Below, piece after piece: positions 16,208-23,505 of a stretch of 23,868 nucleotides of DNA (position 1 is its first letter; the number at the start of each line of letters is the position of its first letter). The stretch comes from Dehalococcoidia bacterium UBA1123 (GTDB taxonomy: Bacteria > Chloroflexota > Dehalococcoidia > Lucifugimonadales > UBA1123). The notes beneath the pieces were generated by a model. That model was given only the letters and a program-made list of their open reading frames with translations, was not told where the DNA came from and made no database searches. The translations under genes were made by a program, and so were the position numbers. The stretch covers positions 1 to 23,868 of the forward strand of contig DCAW01000165.1 in the NCBI GenBank assembly GCA_002313895.1, read 5' to 3'.

Positions 16208-17269
16208 ATGATTTCGATAACCGCCTTCAAAACCAATTCAAGCCGATGGGATGCGTCGGTCCAACGTGACCGCTCCGCAGAAGGTCATTTTCCCCAAGCG
16301 TAAAGGCGACTGGAATCTACTGTCGGCCTGCGTGTCCTTCTCGATTCCCCAGACGTGAGAACGTGGTTTTCACGACCTTATGTCCGCAGAGAAGGCAGGC
16401 TACCGGCCCTGCAAGCGATGCCGGCCCGACTCGGTGTCTCCCCTGCATGAGCAGATGGAGATGTTTGCAAGGGCTTGCAGAGAGATAGAGGAGCCGGACG
16501 CCGCTCTATCGCTGGAAGAGCTCGCGTCCCAGGCTAACCTGAGCCCCTGGCATTTTTACAGGTTGTTCAAACAGACCGTCGGCGTGACACCCAAGCAGTA
16601 CGCCACCACGCTCAGGAATCAGATTCTCCGAACGGGGCTTTCATCAGACGCGTCGGTCACAAATGTGACTTGCGAAGCAGGGTTTGGGTCGATCGTCCCG
16701 GCATACGGGTCCACACCGGGGAATCTGGGGATGACGCCCACCGCATATCGAAACGGAGAGGAAGGTCTCGATATCAAAATTGCCGTCGCTCATTGTTTCC
16801 TCGGATATGTGTTGGTTGGCGCGACGGACAAAGGCATCAGCGCGATTGAGTTCGGCGACGATCCAGGGGTCATGAGACGCAATTTCGAAGAATGATTCTC
16901 GAAAGCAACATCGTCCAGGGTGATATGGAGTTCGCCGATTGGCTGGATGAAGTGATGGCGTACATCGACACGCCCGATATCGGAATGAGTCTTCCATCGG
17001 ACATCTAGGGTACCGCGTTTCAGCGTCGAGTGTGGGAAGCGTTAAGCCTTCTCCCAACCGGAACAACCGTCAGCTGTGGCGAATTCGCCAGCGCCATAGG
17101 GAGTCCAACGTCGGCACGGGCCGTTGCGCAGGCGTGCGCCGCCAATCGGATGGCTGTCGCGGTGCCTTGCCATCGAGTCGTGAGACAAGACCGAGAACTG
17201 GAGGGCTACAAGTGGGGCATCGAGAGGAAGCGAGCATTGCTCAAGCGCGAAGGCCACACGACGGAGTGA
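16208..17269 (+). pseudogene. ada: Broken bifunctional Ada: methylphosphotriester/O6-methylguanine methyltransferase and AraC-type regulator
   Basis: All parts of Ada are recognisable but lie in different frames. The start at 16208 reads SSRWDASVQRDRSAEGHFP, ending at a TAA (16301-16303). A second frame (about 16300-16370) gives TGIYCRPACPSRFPRRENVV. A third (about 16372-16895) gives AGYRPCKRCRP, the AraC helix-turn-helix (LSPWHFYRLFKQTVGVTPKQ) and the start of the methyltransferase domain, ending at TGA 16893-16895. A fourth (from 16892) continues VQGDMEFADWLDEVMAYID, hits TAG at 17006-17008, then runs through GTAFQRRVWEAL and the active-site VPCHRVV to 17267-17269. So there are at least three frame changes and one nonsense codon. 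All four zinc cysteines and the acceptor cysteine of the PCHRV motif survive. Confidence 0.82.
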
Positions 17270-17347
17270 GTTGCTCGGCATCAGAGCCAACGTCGTTCAA
17301 ATCCAGCAACCAAAAAATATTGGGCTGCCTTACTGTGACATCGTTCG

Positions 17348-17532
17348 TCACACCGTCAAAAACCTGCAGATTTCTGCCACGACCATCGCCATACCGACAT
17401 CTGAAAAACCTGAATTGTCAACACTGATGAATGGTGTGTTCAATTCAAGAGGCGCCCAAGCTCAATTGCAATGGTCGTTTTCCCGGCAGCGGGAGGGCTA
17501 GGCACTACGATCAGCGTCGGTTGCTCATTCAT
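17348..17532 (-). pseudogene. Fragment of a P-loop NTPase/kinase
   Basis: An ATG at 17530-17532 with a GGAG-containing ribosome region opens MNEQPTLIVVPSPPAAGKTT and then IELGRLLN, a Walker A strand-loop-helix typical of small AAA_33-type kinases. It stops after 30 residues (TGA at 17440-17442). Shifting frame gives a natural continuation (PFISVDNSGFSDVGMAMVVA) up to a TGA at 17348-17350. The first Walker Gly is Ser (SPPAAGKT), a further sign of decay. Only the start of such an enzyme is present; the rest is missing towards the ada remnant. Confidence 0.5.
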
Positions 17533-17651
17533 TGCGCTCGCCTCTCCTTCACTCACGCATGTCGTGTGTTGGTGTTGTCGAACACTGAAATCTAAAGTAC
17601 AGGCAATTATTCGAGTGGCATGACGATATCAATGGGCGCTCAAGTCATCAA

Positions 17652-17681
17652 TTGTTGCGATAGGTTTCCGTGGCGTACAAT
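17652..17681 (+). promoter_or_regulatory. Possible promoter of the 2-hydroxyacid dehydrogenase gene
   Basis: TACAAT (17676-17681, 5/6 to the -10 consensus) lies about 38 bases before the ATG at 17720. The best -35 is a weak TTGTTG (17652-17657) at an 18-base spacing. The -10 is good; the -35 is poor. Confidence 0.35.
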
Positions 17682-17719
17682 ACCAACCGACTGATCCAAT
17701 TAGAATTCAGGAGCGCGCC

Positions 17720-18685
17720 ATGCCGAAATTTGTCTTCATGCCACCCCAAGATGAACTGAAAGAGATGTTCGCGGCTCGATTGTCCGACACAATGCCTGAA
17801 TATGATGTCGTCTCGCCGGAGACGGACCAGCAAGCGATTGAGGCCATCAGAGACGCCGACGCCGCGTGCGGCTGGATTCCGCCCGCCGCTCTCGAGGCAG
17901 CCGACAAGCTGACCTGGCTTCACAACCCCGACGCAGGGCCGTTCCACGGGTACTATTACCCGGAGCTTTTGGCGCATTCGCTGACCATGACCAACCCCCG
18001 TGGCATCTATTTTGACCATATCAGTCACCATATCCTGATGTTCGTGATGGCGCTCTCGCGAGGCTTGCCCTGGTACATGGACGCCCAGCGGCAAGGAGTT
18101 TGGGATAATGCCGCCCGGAAATCCCCGTACATCGACCTCACGGTATCCACTGCGCTGATAAACGGCGTGGGAGGAATCGGCCACGAGACTGCGCGAATAC
18201 TCAACGAACTGGGTATGGAGGTCATAGGCGTAGATCCGCGCCCAGAATATGAGCTTCCCTTTATCCAACTCCATACACCGGATGAACTAGACGAAGTATT
18301 GCACCGAGCCGATTTCGTGATAACGACTGTGCCTCACACTCCAGAAACTGAAGGCATGTTCAACGCTCGCAGGTTTGAGTTAATGAAGAATTCGGCTTAC
18401 TTCATCAACATTGGACGAGGCAAGGTGTGCAAGATCGACGATCTCGCTGACGCTATCGAGAACGGAGTCATTGCCGGCGCGGGGTTGGATGTGTTCGAGG
18501 AAGAGCCCCTGCCCTCGGAACATAAACTCTGGGGTCTGCCCAATGTGCTCATGACTCCCCATGTGGCTGTCAGGGACGCTGAGAACTTGCCGGAGCGACG
18601 ATTTCAGATCATCCTCGACAACGCACGAAAGTTCCTGAACGGCGAGCCCCTGAACAACGTTGTCGACAAGGATAAATGGTACTGA
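17720..18685 (+). CDS. D-2-hydroxyacid dehydrogenase family protein
   Basis: A 321-residue NAD(P)-dependent oxidoreductase of the D-isomer-specific 2-hydroxyacid dehydrogenase family, which interconverts 2-oxo- and 2-hydroxyacids. The dinucleotide loop GVGGIG is at 149-154, with an acidic VDPRP after the second strand. The catalytic triad is R233 (NIGRG), E262 (DVFEEEPLP) and H281 (TPHVA). A DFVITTVPHTPETEGMF block also fits. No regulatory domain is attached, so it is closer to glyoxylate/hydroxypyruvate reductases than to full-length SerA. The ATG follows AGGAG at 6 bases. It is monocistronic and ends before a strong terminator. Substrate is unknown. Confidence 0.93.
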   Translation: MPKFVFMPPQDELKEMFAARLSDTMPEYDVVSPETDQQAIEAIRDADAACGWIPPAALEAADKLTWLHNPDAGPFHGYYYPELLAHSLTMTNPRGIYFDHISHHILMFVMALSRGLPWYMDAQRQGVWDNAARKSPYIDLTVSTALINGVGGIGHETARILNELGMEVIGVDPRPEYELPFIQLHTPDELDEVLHRADFVITTVPHTPETEGMFNARRFELMKNSAYFINIGRGKVCKIDDLADAIENGVIAGAGLDVFEEEPLPSEHKLWGLPNVLMTPHVAVRDAENLPERRFQIILDNARKFLNGEPLNNVVDKDKWY

Positions 18686-18837
18686 ATGGTCGGGCTTTTT
18701 GACCGTAGGACGGGCCTTGTTCTGGTGGTGAGGCCAAAACCTCGGTATCTGGGTCGAATAGAAAGCACAAGGACACCAGCAAGCGGGGCGGCAAAAACAA
18801 AAATGGTGTCTACTGGATTGTGATTCGGACTAAATAT

Positions 18838-18872
18838 AAGGGCCAGTCGCTTAAGAGAGACTGGCCCTTTTT
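18838..18872 (+). terminator. Strong rho-independent terminator between convergent genes
   Basis: GGGCCAGTC (18840-18848) pairs perfectly with GACTGGCCC (18859-18867); two further A-T pairs extend the stem to 11. A run of five T follows on the plus strand. The opposite strand also reads a stem followed by a T-rich stretch, so it may end both the dehydrogenase and the GNAT transcripts. The 150 bases before it hold no gene I can support. Confidence 0.85.
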
Positions 18873-18910
18873 GAATCAACCCGTCGGAGACGGACGTTCA
18901 ATTTATTTGC

Positions 18911-19378
18911 TTACAGAACGAAATCTATCTCGTACAGGTCATAGTGGGAGTGCGCCATGCCCAGAGATTTGTAGGTCTGTTGCGCGATATGATTTGTCCG
19001 ATCGACGTACAACCTGATGCCGCAAATGTCGTCTCTCGAGTCGGCGATGTCGTGAACCCAATCGTGCATCGCCCGGTAGACGCCCTTGCGTCGCCAATCG
19101 GCGCTCACGAAGACACTTTGAATCCACCAGAACGTCGCGTTGCGCCAATCGCTCCACTCGTATGTTATTAACAGGCTTCCCACAACCTCTCCGTCGGCTT
19201 CAGCCACGAGGTAAAATCCCTTGTCGTCAGAATCGAACACGCTCGCCACGCCTCGACGAAGCAACGGTTCGTCCAAGCTCTTGCCTTCGGCCTCCTGGGC
19301 CATGCTTTGTTGGAACTGGACGATTTGATCTGTGTCCTGTCGCGTGGCCTCTCGAATGTTGATCGCATCGTTAATCAT
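18911..19378 (-). CDS. GNAT family N-acetyltransferase
   Basis: A 155-residue GNAT acetyltransferase. The N-terminal INIREATRQDTDQIVQF strand-helix is typical. The central FYLVAEADGEVVGSLLI strands and WWIQSVFVSADWRRKGVYRA follow, where R96-R97-K98-G99-V100-Y101 forms the acetyl-CoA pyrophosphate loop. The C-terminal YVDRTNHIAQQTYKSLGM is the usual 'N-x-x-A-x-x-x-Y-x-x-x-G-M/F' end. The start at 19376-19378 follows GGAGGAG at a longish 11 bases. A longer frame upstream would run into the divergent gene and is rejected. The substrate is unknown. It is convergent with the dehydrogenase gene across the terminator. Confidence 0.9.
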   Translation of the reverse strand: MINDAINIREATRQDTDQIVQFQQSMAQEAEGKSLDEPLLRRGVASVFDSDDKGFYLVAEADGEVVGSLLITYEWSDWRNATFWWIQSVFVSADWRRKGVYRAMHDWVHDIADSRDDICGIRLYVDRTNHIAQQTYKSLGMAHSHYDLYEIDFVL

Positions 19379-19422
19379 TGGAGTCGATTCTCCTCCAGTG
19401 GTTTGTGGCTTGGAGCGAGAAA

Positions 19423-19431
19423 AGTATAGCA
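19423..19431 (-). promoter_or_regulatory. Extended -10 promoter candidate for the GNAT gene
   Basis: On the minus strand TGC-TATACT matches the extended -10 pattern (5/6 plus TG). Transcription would begin near 19416, about 38 bases before the ATG. The -35 match is poor, as is common for extended -10 promoters. Confidence 0.4.
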
Positions 19432-19471
19432 TAAGGCTTTTTTGCTTCTGTGGATGTATCATAGTGCCGCG

Positions 19472-20599
19472 ATGAACGAAAATGTGCGATATGACGTTGC
19501 TGTTATTGGTGCTGGGCCGGCAGGCATGGTTTCCGCGACAACATGCGCCCAGGCCGGAGCTTCGGTGATTCTGCTGGAACGCGACGCGTGGGCCGGCGGC
19601 AAACTGGGCATCCAGTCCCAACCTCTTCAGGGACCTGTCACTATTTTCGGCGGGCTAAACGGTTTCGAGCATCAAGCGCGGCTAATGAACGAGGCATCCG
19701 ATGCTGGAGTCGTGGTGAGATTGGGAGTTGAAGTTGATCAACTGTCACCACCGGCAGTTTCAGGCGATTCTTTTCGCCTGACGGTCGAAGGCATGTTGGA
19801 TTCCGAGGGATTAGTGTCGGCTCGGTCTGTGATTCTAGCCACTGGCTCTGAGGAACCCGAACCAGACTTTCCTGGTTCTAATCTGCACGGGGTCATGCGT
19901 TCGGGCGCAGCGCAGGTGGCTCTGAATGTGCGGGCGCAACTGGTGGGGCGGCGAATAGTGATGGCTGGATCGGACAATTCCGGGCTGTTGATCGCTCAGA
20001 ATTTGTTGGACGCCGGGGCCGAGATTGTCGCTGTTCTAGAGAAAGGCTCCAAAGTCGAAGGCCGAGAGGTCAACGCATCTCCGCTTCGACAGGCTGGAGT
20101 TGAGGTTCTGACATCGACTCCGTTGATAGAGGCTGTCGGCGACGGCAAATTGGAGCGCGTGCGTGTTCAGCAATTGGAGTATTCAGGCGTAGCGACTCGT
20201 GATATCGAAGCCGACACCCTATGTGTGGCATGGCCGAGAGAGCCAGACTCGCATTTGGCGGTTGATGCCGGATGCCCAACACTGGAGATCGAAATTCTCG
20301 GCGGAATAATGCCAATCCACGACCTGAACTTTGTTACACTCGTCAATGGACTTTTCGTCTGCGGCGACACATCCGGTGTCGAGAGCGGCGCGACGGCAAT
20401 TGAGTCTGGCCGACTCGCAGGCTTGGCTGCGTCCAGGGTTCTTGGGTTTTCCCACGAAGACACAAAAACGCTCTCTTCAATGGCGCGGAGAAGACTGGGT
20501 TATCTGAGGAGAGGCAGGCGGGGCGGGTTGAGGAGAGAAGCCAAGGTCACGCTTGCATCGGTTCATCGAAGATTAACAGGAAATTTAGACGCCGAATGA
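19472..20599 (+). CDS. FAD/NAD(P)-dependent oxidoreductase
   Basis: A 375-residue two-dinucleotide-fold flavoprotein. The first FAD loop is GAGPAGM (residues 13-19) after VAVIG, with LLERD at the strand end. ATGSEEPEPDFPG is the usual ATG-motif, and a second Rossmann site is IVMAGSDNSGLLIAQNLLDAGAE. A C-terminal LFVCGDTSGVESGATAIESGR binds FAD. There is no CxxC redox pair, so it is not a thioredoxin reductase. It most resembles the HcnB / sarcosine- or opine-oxidase alpha-subunit group, which oxidises amines or amino acids with partner subunits. No partner subunit is adjacent. The start is uncertain: ATGs at 19454 and 19472 lack a clear ribosome site; the latter fits the fold best. A cupin gene follows at 27 bases. 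Confidence 0.85.
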   Translation: MNENVRYDVAVIGAGPAGMVSATTCAQAGASVILLERDAWAGGKLGIQSQPLQGPVTIFGGLNGFEHQARLMNEASDAGVVVRLGVEVDQLSPPAVSGDSFRLTVEGMLDSEGLVSARSVILATGSEEPEPDFPGSNLHGVMRSGAAQVALNVRAQLVGRRIVMAGSDNSGLLIAQNLLDAGAEIVAVLEKGSKVEGREVNASPLRQAGVEVLTSTPLIEAVGDGKLERVRVQQLEYSGVATRDIEADTLCVAWPREPDSHLAVDAGCPTLEIEILGGIMPIHDLNFVTLVNGLFVCGDTSGVESGATAIESGRLAGLAASRVLGFSHEDTKTLSSMARRRLGYLRRGRRGGLRREAKVTLASVHRRLTGNLDAE

Positions 20600-20626
20600 T
20601 TCCGACGAAAGAGAAGGACGATATAT

Positions 20627-20953
20627 ATGGACGCGTTTGAGTTTTCTGAACTGGTGAACCAACAAGGCCAGTCAGGCGAACGGTACCTGGAGTTTTTGGC
20701 CGTCCCGGCCATGAGCCTCGGAGTATATTCCCTGCCGGCGGGAGGCGTCGACACGCAACAGCCGCACACCGAGGACGAGATATATTACATCGTGTCGGGC
20801 CGGTGCACGATGAGCGTTGATGGCGAAGACAGGCCCCTTGAGCCTGGGAGCGTTGTTTTCGTCGCCGCCCGTGTGGAACACCGATTTCACACGATCACTG
20901 AGGACATGAACATCCTAGTAGTGTTCGCCCCAGCTCGCCGCTCGCAGGCGTGA
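20627..20953 (+). CDS. Small cupin domain protein
   Basis: A 108-residue single cupin barrel. Motif 1 reads G40 ... Q45-P-H47 ... E51 ... G58 in PAGGVDTQQPHTEDEIYYIV, with Gln in place of the usual first His. Motif 2 is LEPGSVVFVAARVEHRFH with H85. The remaining His/Glu/His set can still bind a metal. AAGGA-type spacing before the ATG (AAGGA then 8 bases) supports the start. It follows the FAD oxidoreductase by 27 bases and is probably cotranscribed. Such small cupins act as dioxygenases, isomerases or binding proteins; the function here is not known. Confidence 0.86.
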   Translation: MDAFEFSELVNQQGQSGERYLEFLAVPAMSLGVYSLPAGGVDTQQPHTEDEIYYIVSGRCTMSVDGEDRPLEPGSVVFVAARVEHRFHTITEDMNILVVFAPARRSQA

Positions 20954-21038
20954 CACGACTCACTGCGTGTGGCTTGGATGTCTTTTGACAGTCCGTTCAT
21001 GCGACGGTTCACGATATTGAAAATTGGAGACCCCACAA

Positions 21039-21746
21039 TTGAACAAAATCGTTCCGAATTTTGATGAAGCTGTGTCCGACATACCGGATGGCGCGATGCT
21101 GATGATTGATGGTTTCGCGGGGCCAGGCGGCACTGCCCAAAATCTAATCCGCGCCCTGCGCGATCACGGAGCCAGAGACCTGACCATCATCAGCAACACA
21201 GCGGGGCTCGCCAGCGTCATGGGATTCGGGACTCTACCTGGAGACCGTCCCATCGACATCGGCATACTGGTGGACAATGAGCAGGTCAAGCAAGTGATTG
21301 CGTCCTTTCCTGTGTCGCCTTCGCCGTCCCGTCCAACGTCGTTCGAGCGGGCGTATCTTGAAGGGAAGGTCGAACTTGAAGTTGTACCTCAAGGCACGTT
21401 GGCAGAGAGAATACGCGCTGGAGGCGCGGGAATCCCCGCGTTCTACACGCCAACCGGCGTCGGAACTCAGATCGCCGAAGGCAAAGAAATCAGAGAATTC
21501 GATGGCCGGGAGTACGCGATGGAGCGTTCTCTTAAGGCAGACTTCGCGTTGCTTCGGGCGAACGTGGCCGACACTCTGGGCAACACGACATACCGAGGGA
21601 CATCTCAGAATTTCAACGGCGTGATGGCCACAGCCGCGAGTGTGACGATTATCGAGGTGGACGAGATCGTTGAGCCTGGAGGGCTGGACAGCGCGGTGAT
21701 TCACACTCCTGCGCTGTACGTAAATCGGATGGTGAAGATTTCTTGA
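21039..21746 (+). CDS. CoA-transferase subunit A (3-oxoacid CoA-transferase type)
   Basis: The 235-residue alpha subunit of a family I CoA-transferase. The conserved oxyanion/glycine block DGFAGPGGTAQNLIRAL is at 24-40, with LTIISNTAG and the later GAGIPAFYTPTGVGT and FALLRANVADTLGNTTYRGT segments all typical. The start is placed at a TTG (21039), 9 bases after GGAG, which yields the family-like MNKIVPNFDEAVSDIPDG. A TTG at 21024 would overlap that ribosome site. Subunit B follows. Together they move CoA from an acyl-CoA such as succinyl-CoA or acetyl-CoA to a 3-oxo acid or short-chain acid. The acceptor is unknown. Confidence 0.93.
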   Translation: MNKIVPNFDEAVSDIPDGAMLMIDGFAGPGGTAQNLIRALRDHGARDLTIISNTAGLASVMGFGTLPGDRPIDIGILVDNEQVKQVIASFPVSPSPSRPTSFERAYLEGKVELEVVPQGTLAERIRAGGAGIPAFYTPTGVGTQIAEGKEIREFDGREYAMERSLKADFALLRANVADTLGNTTYRGTSQNFNGVMATAASVTIIEVDEIVEPGGLDSAVIHTPALYVNRMVKIS

Positions 21747-21799
21747 AACGCTGATGCCCGGATTCATTGAAATGCCAGCACGAGACCGAAAGGCAACAT

Positions 21800-22465
21800 A
21801 TGGTCAAGCCTCGATTAGATAGAGAGATTATCGCCATGCGGGTCGCCCGCGAACTGCAGGACGGAGACGTCGTTAACCTGGGAATCGGGATTCCGACTCT
21901 ATGCTCTCAGTTCGTTCCCGAAGGTCGAACGGTCATTTACCATAGCGAATCCGGCGTTCTGGGCTACGGCCCGATGGCTGCGCCGGGCGAGGAAGATATC
22001 GACCTCATCAACGCCGGAGGTCAGTTCCTGGCTCCGAACCCTGGGATGTCTTTTTTCAATTCCGCCGAAGCCTTTGCCATGATTCGTGGAGGACATATCG
22101 ATGTCGCGGTGCTAGGCGCGTTTCAGGTCGCCGAGAACGGCGATCTCGCAAACTGGATGCTGCCGCAGCGAGGGGTGGGCAACGTCGGCGGGGCGATGGA
22201 CCTGGCGGCGGGAGCCAAACGCATCATTGTCGCGATGGAGCATACAGACCGAAATGACAATCCTAAAATCGTCAATCAGTGTTCGTTCCCGCTGACCGGC
22301 AAGGGATGCGTCAGCATGATTGTGACTGACATCGCTGTGATTGCTGTGGCGAAAAACGAACTCACGCTTCTCGAAGTCGCTCCAGAGTGGGAGGCGAAGG
22401 ATGTTCAGACGCTCACTGAGCCTACACTGAAAATTTCGCCAAAATTGTCTGAAATCGACCTTTGA
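21800..22465 (+). CDS. CoA-transferase subunit B
   Basis: The 221-residue beta subunit, carrying the catalytic glutamate E50 in SESGVLGYGP, preceded by the conserved VNLGIGIPT (26-33). GGAMDLAAGAKRIIVAMEH and the PLTGKGCVSMIVTDIAVI block are also typical. The ATG at 21800 follows GAAAGG at about 6 bases and starts with the expected REIIAMRVARELQDGDVV. An earlier in-frame start at 21767 adds 11 polar residues without support. It lies 53 bases after subunit A and the two would form the heterodimeric enzyme. It is convergent with the next gene, with no clear terminator between them. Confidence 0.94.
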   Translation: MVKPRLDREIIAMRVARELQDGDVVNLGIGIPTLCSQFVPEGRTVIYHSESGVLGYGPMAAPGEEDIDLINAGGQFLAPNPGMSFFNSAEAFAMIRGGHIDVAVLGAFQVAENGDLANWMLPQRGVGNVGGAMDLAAGAKRIIVAMEHTDRNDNPKIVNQCSFPLTGKGCVSMIVTDIAVIAVAKNELTLLEVAPEWEAKDVQTLTEPTLKISPKLSEIDL

Positions 22466-22507
22466 TAAAAATTTCAGCGTGGACGAACCCCACCGAGGAA
22501 ACTTGAC

Positions 22508-23425
22508 CTACCGATAGTGTCGATCCAACTCCGAGACGTACCCTTGACCAAGCAAATGAGCGTTTTCGGTTAGCCAATCGCTGAACAGCGTCGATCCGGG
22601 CGCTAGTTCGCCGGATTTGGACACCAACAAGTCGGACATCAATCCGTCGATCTCATCTCGCGTGAGCAGGACATCACGAAGAATAACGCCCATGATGCGT
22701 GAGACGATCAGCGCCACTTTAGGATTTACGCGAATCAGCCGGGAATTTGCGCCAATTTTGTCCAAGATCAAGCTGACCATTTCGCGATAGGTGTGGACCT
22801 CTGGGCCGACAGCATCCAGCGCGACGTTTTCGCGACTGTGTCCTAACTCGACTGCGAGAGCAGCCAGATCATCGACAAATATCGGTTGGACCTGGTAATC
22901 GCCATCGCCGAATATCGGATGGAAAGGGAACTTTCTCAACATCCAGGCGATGTTATTTAGTAGAATATCCTCTCGACCGAATATCACGGTTGGTCTCAAA
23001 ATCGCGTGGGACATGGAAGATTGGCAGATTGCGTCTTCCACTTGAGCTTTGCCTCTAAAGTAGGGAAGCGAAGAATCAAGGGTGGCATTGGTGATACTGA
23101 GATGGACGATGCGCCGGACGCCCGCGTCTTCTGCTGCAGAGATTAGGGTCATGAGATTTTCGACGGCCGTGTCATGATTGATTCCACCATGAGCAAACCG
23201 TATCCAATAAGTGTTGAATAATGTGTCGGCCCCTTCCAGGGTGCGGGCCAGAGCAGCAGGATTATCGAAGTTGAATGGAGAAGTGGTAAGTCGCTCGCCG
23301 AACTGATTTGGACTCTCAGGGTGTCCCGTCAGCGTCGTGACCTTGGAACCGGCTTCCAGCAATCTCCGGGCTATGTACTTCCCTGTGTATCCGAATGCGC
23401 CTGTAACGACATGTGTGCGGATCAT
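22508..23425 (-). CDS. NAD(P)-binding epimerase-like (atypical SDR/NmrA) protein
   Basis: A 305-residue atypical short-chain dehydrogenase. It opens with the Rossmann loop VTGAFGYTGKYIARRLLEAG (G9, G12, G15), followed by AALARTLEGADTLFNTYW and RRIVHLSITN. The catalytic Tyr region looks like PYFRGKAQVEDAI, with the Tyr-x3-Lys of SDRs degenerate (Y followed by FRGK). ILRPTVIFG and VQPIFVDDLAALAVE are typical of the NDUFA9/NmrA-like subgroup, which often binds NADP without dehydrogenase activity. AGGA lies 12 bases before the ATG. It is divergent from the broken NUDIX gene. The function is unknown; quinone, redox-sensing or sterol-like roles occur in the group. Confidence 0.87.
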   Translation of the reverse strand: MIRTHVVTGAFGYTGKYIARRLLEAGSKVTTLTGHPESPNQFGERLTTSPFNFDNPAALARTLEGADTLFNTYWIRFAHGGINHDTAVENLMTLISAAEDAGVRRIVHLSITNATLDSSLPYFRGKAQVEDAICQSSMSHAILRPTVIFGREDILLNNIAWMLRKFPFHPIFGDGDYQVQPIFVDDLAALAVELGHSRENVALDAVGPEVHTYREMVSLILDKIGANSRLIRVNPKVALIVSRIMGVILRDVLLTRDEIDGLMSDLLVSKSGELAPGSTLFSDWLTENAHLLGQGYVSELDRHYR

Positions 23426-23505
23426 GAATAATTTGTTTCCTGGTGAGAATCAACTAGCGCCTGCAACTGCATTTTTAGATGTTTTAACGCTGAAAGCGGT
23501 GAGAA

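Noticed and set aside
17648..18274. Minus-strand open frame of 208 codons opposite the 2-hydroxyacid dehydrogenase
   Set aside because: The plus strand carries all catalytic residues and a ribosome site; the minus reading has no recognisable motif.
20989..21017. Perfect TTGACA upstream of the CoA-transferase genes
   Set aside because: At 16-18 bases there is no acceptable -10 box (TTCACG at 17), so I did not call a promoter although one could exist with an activator.
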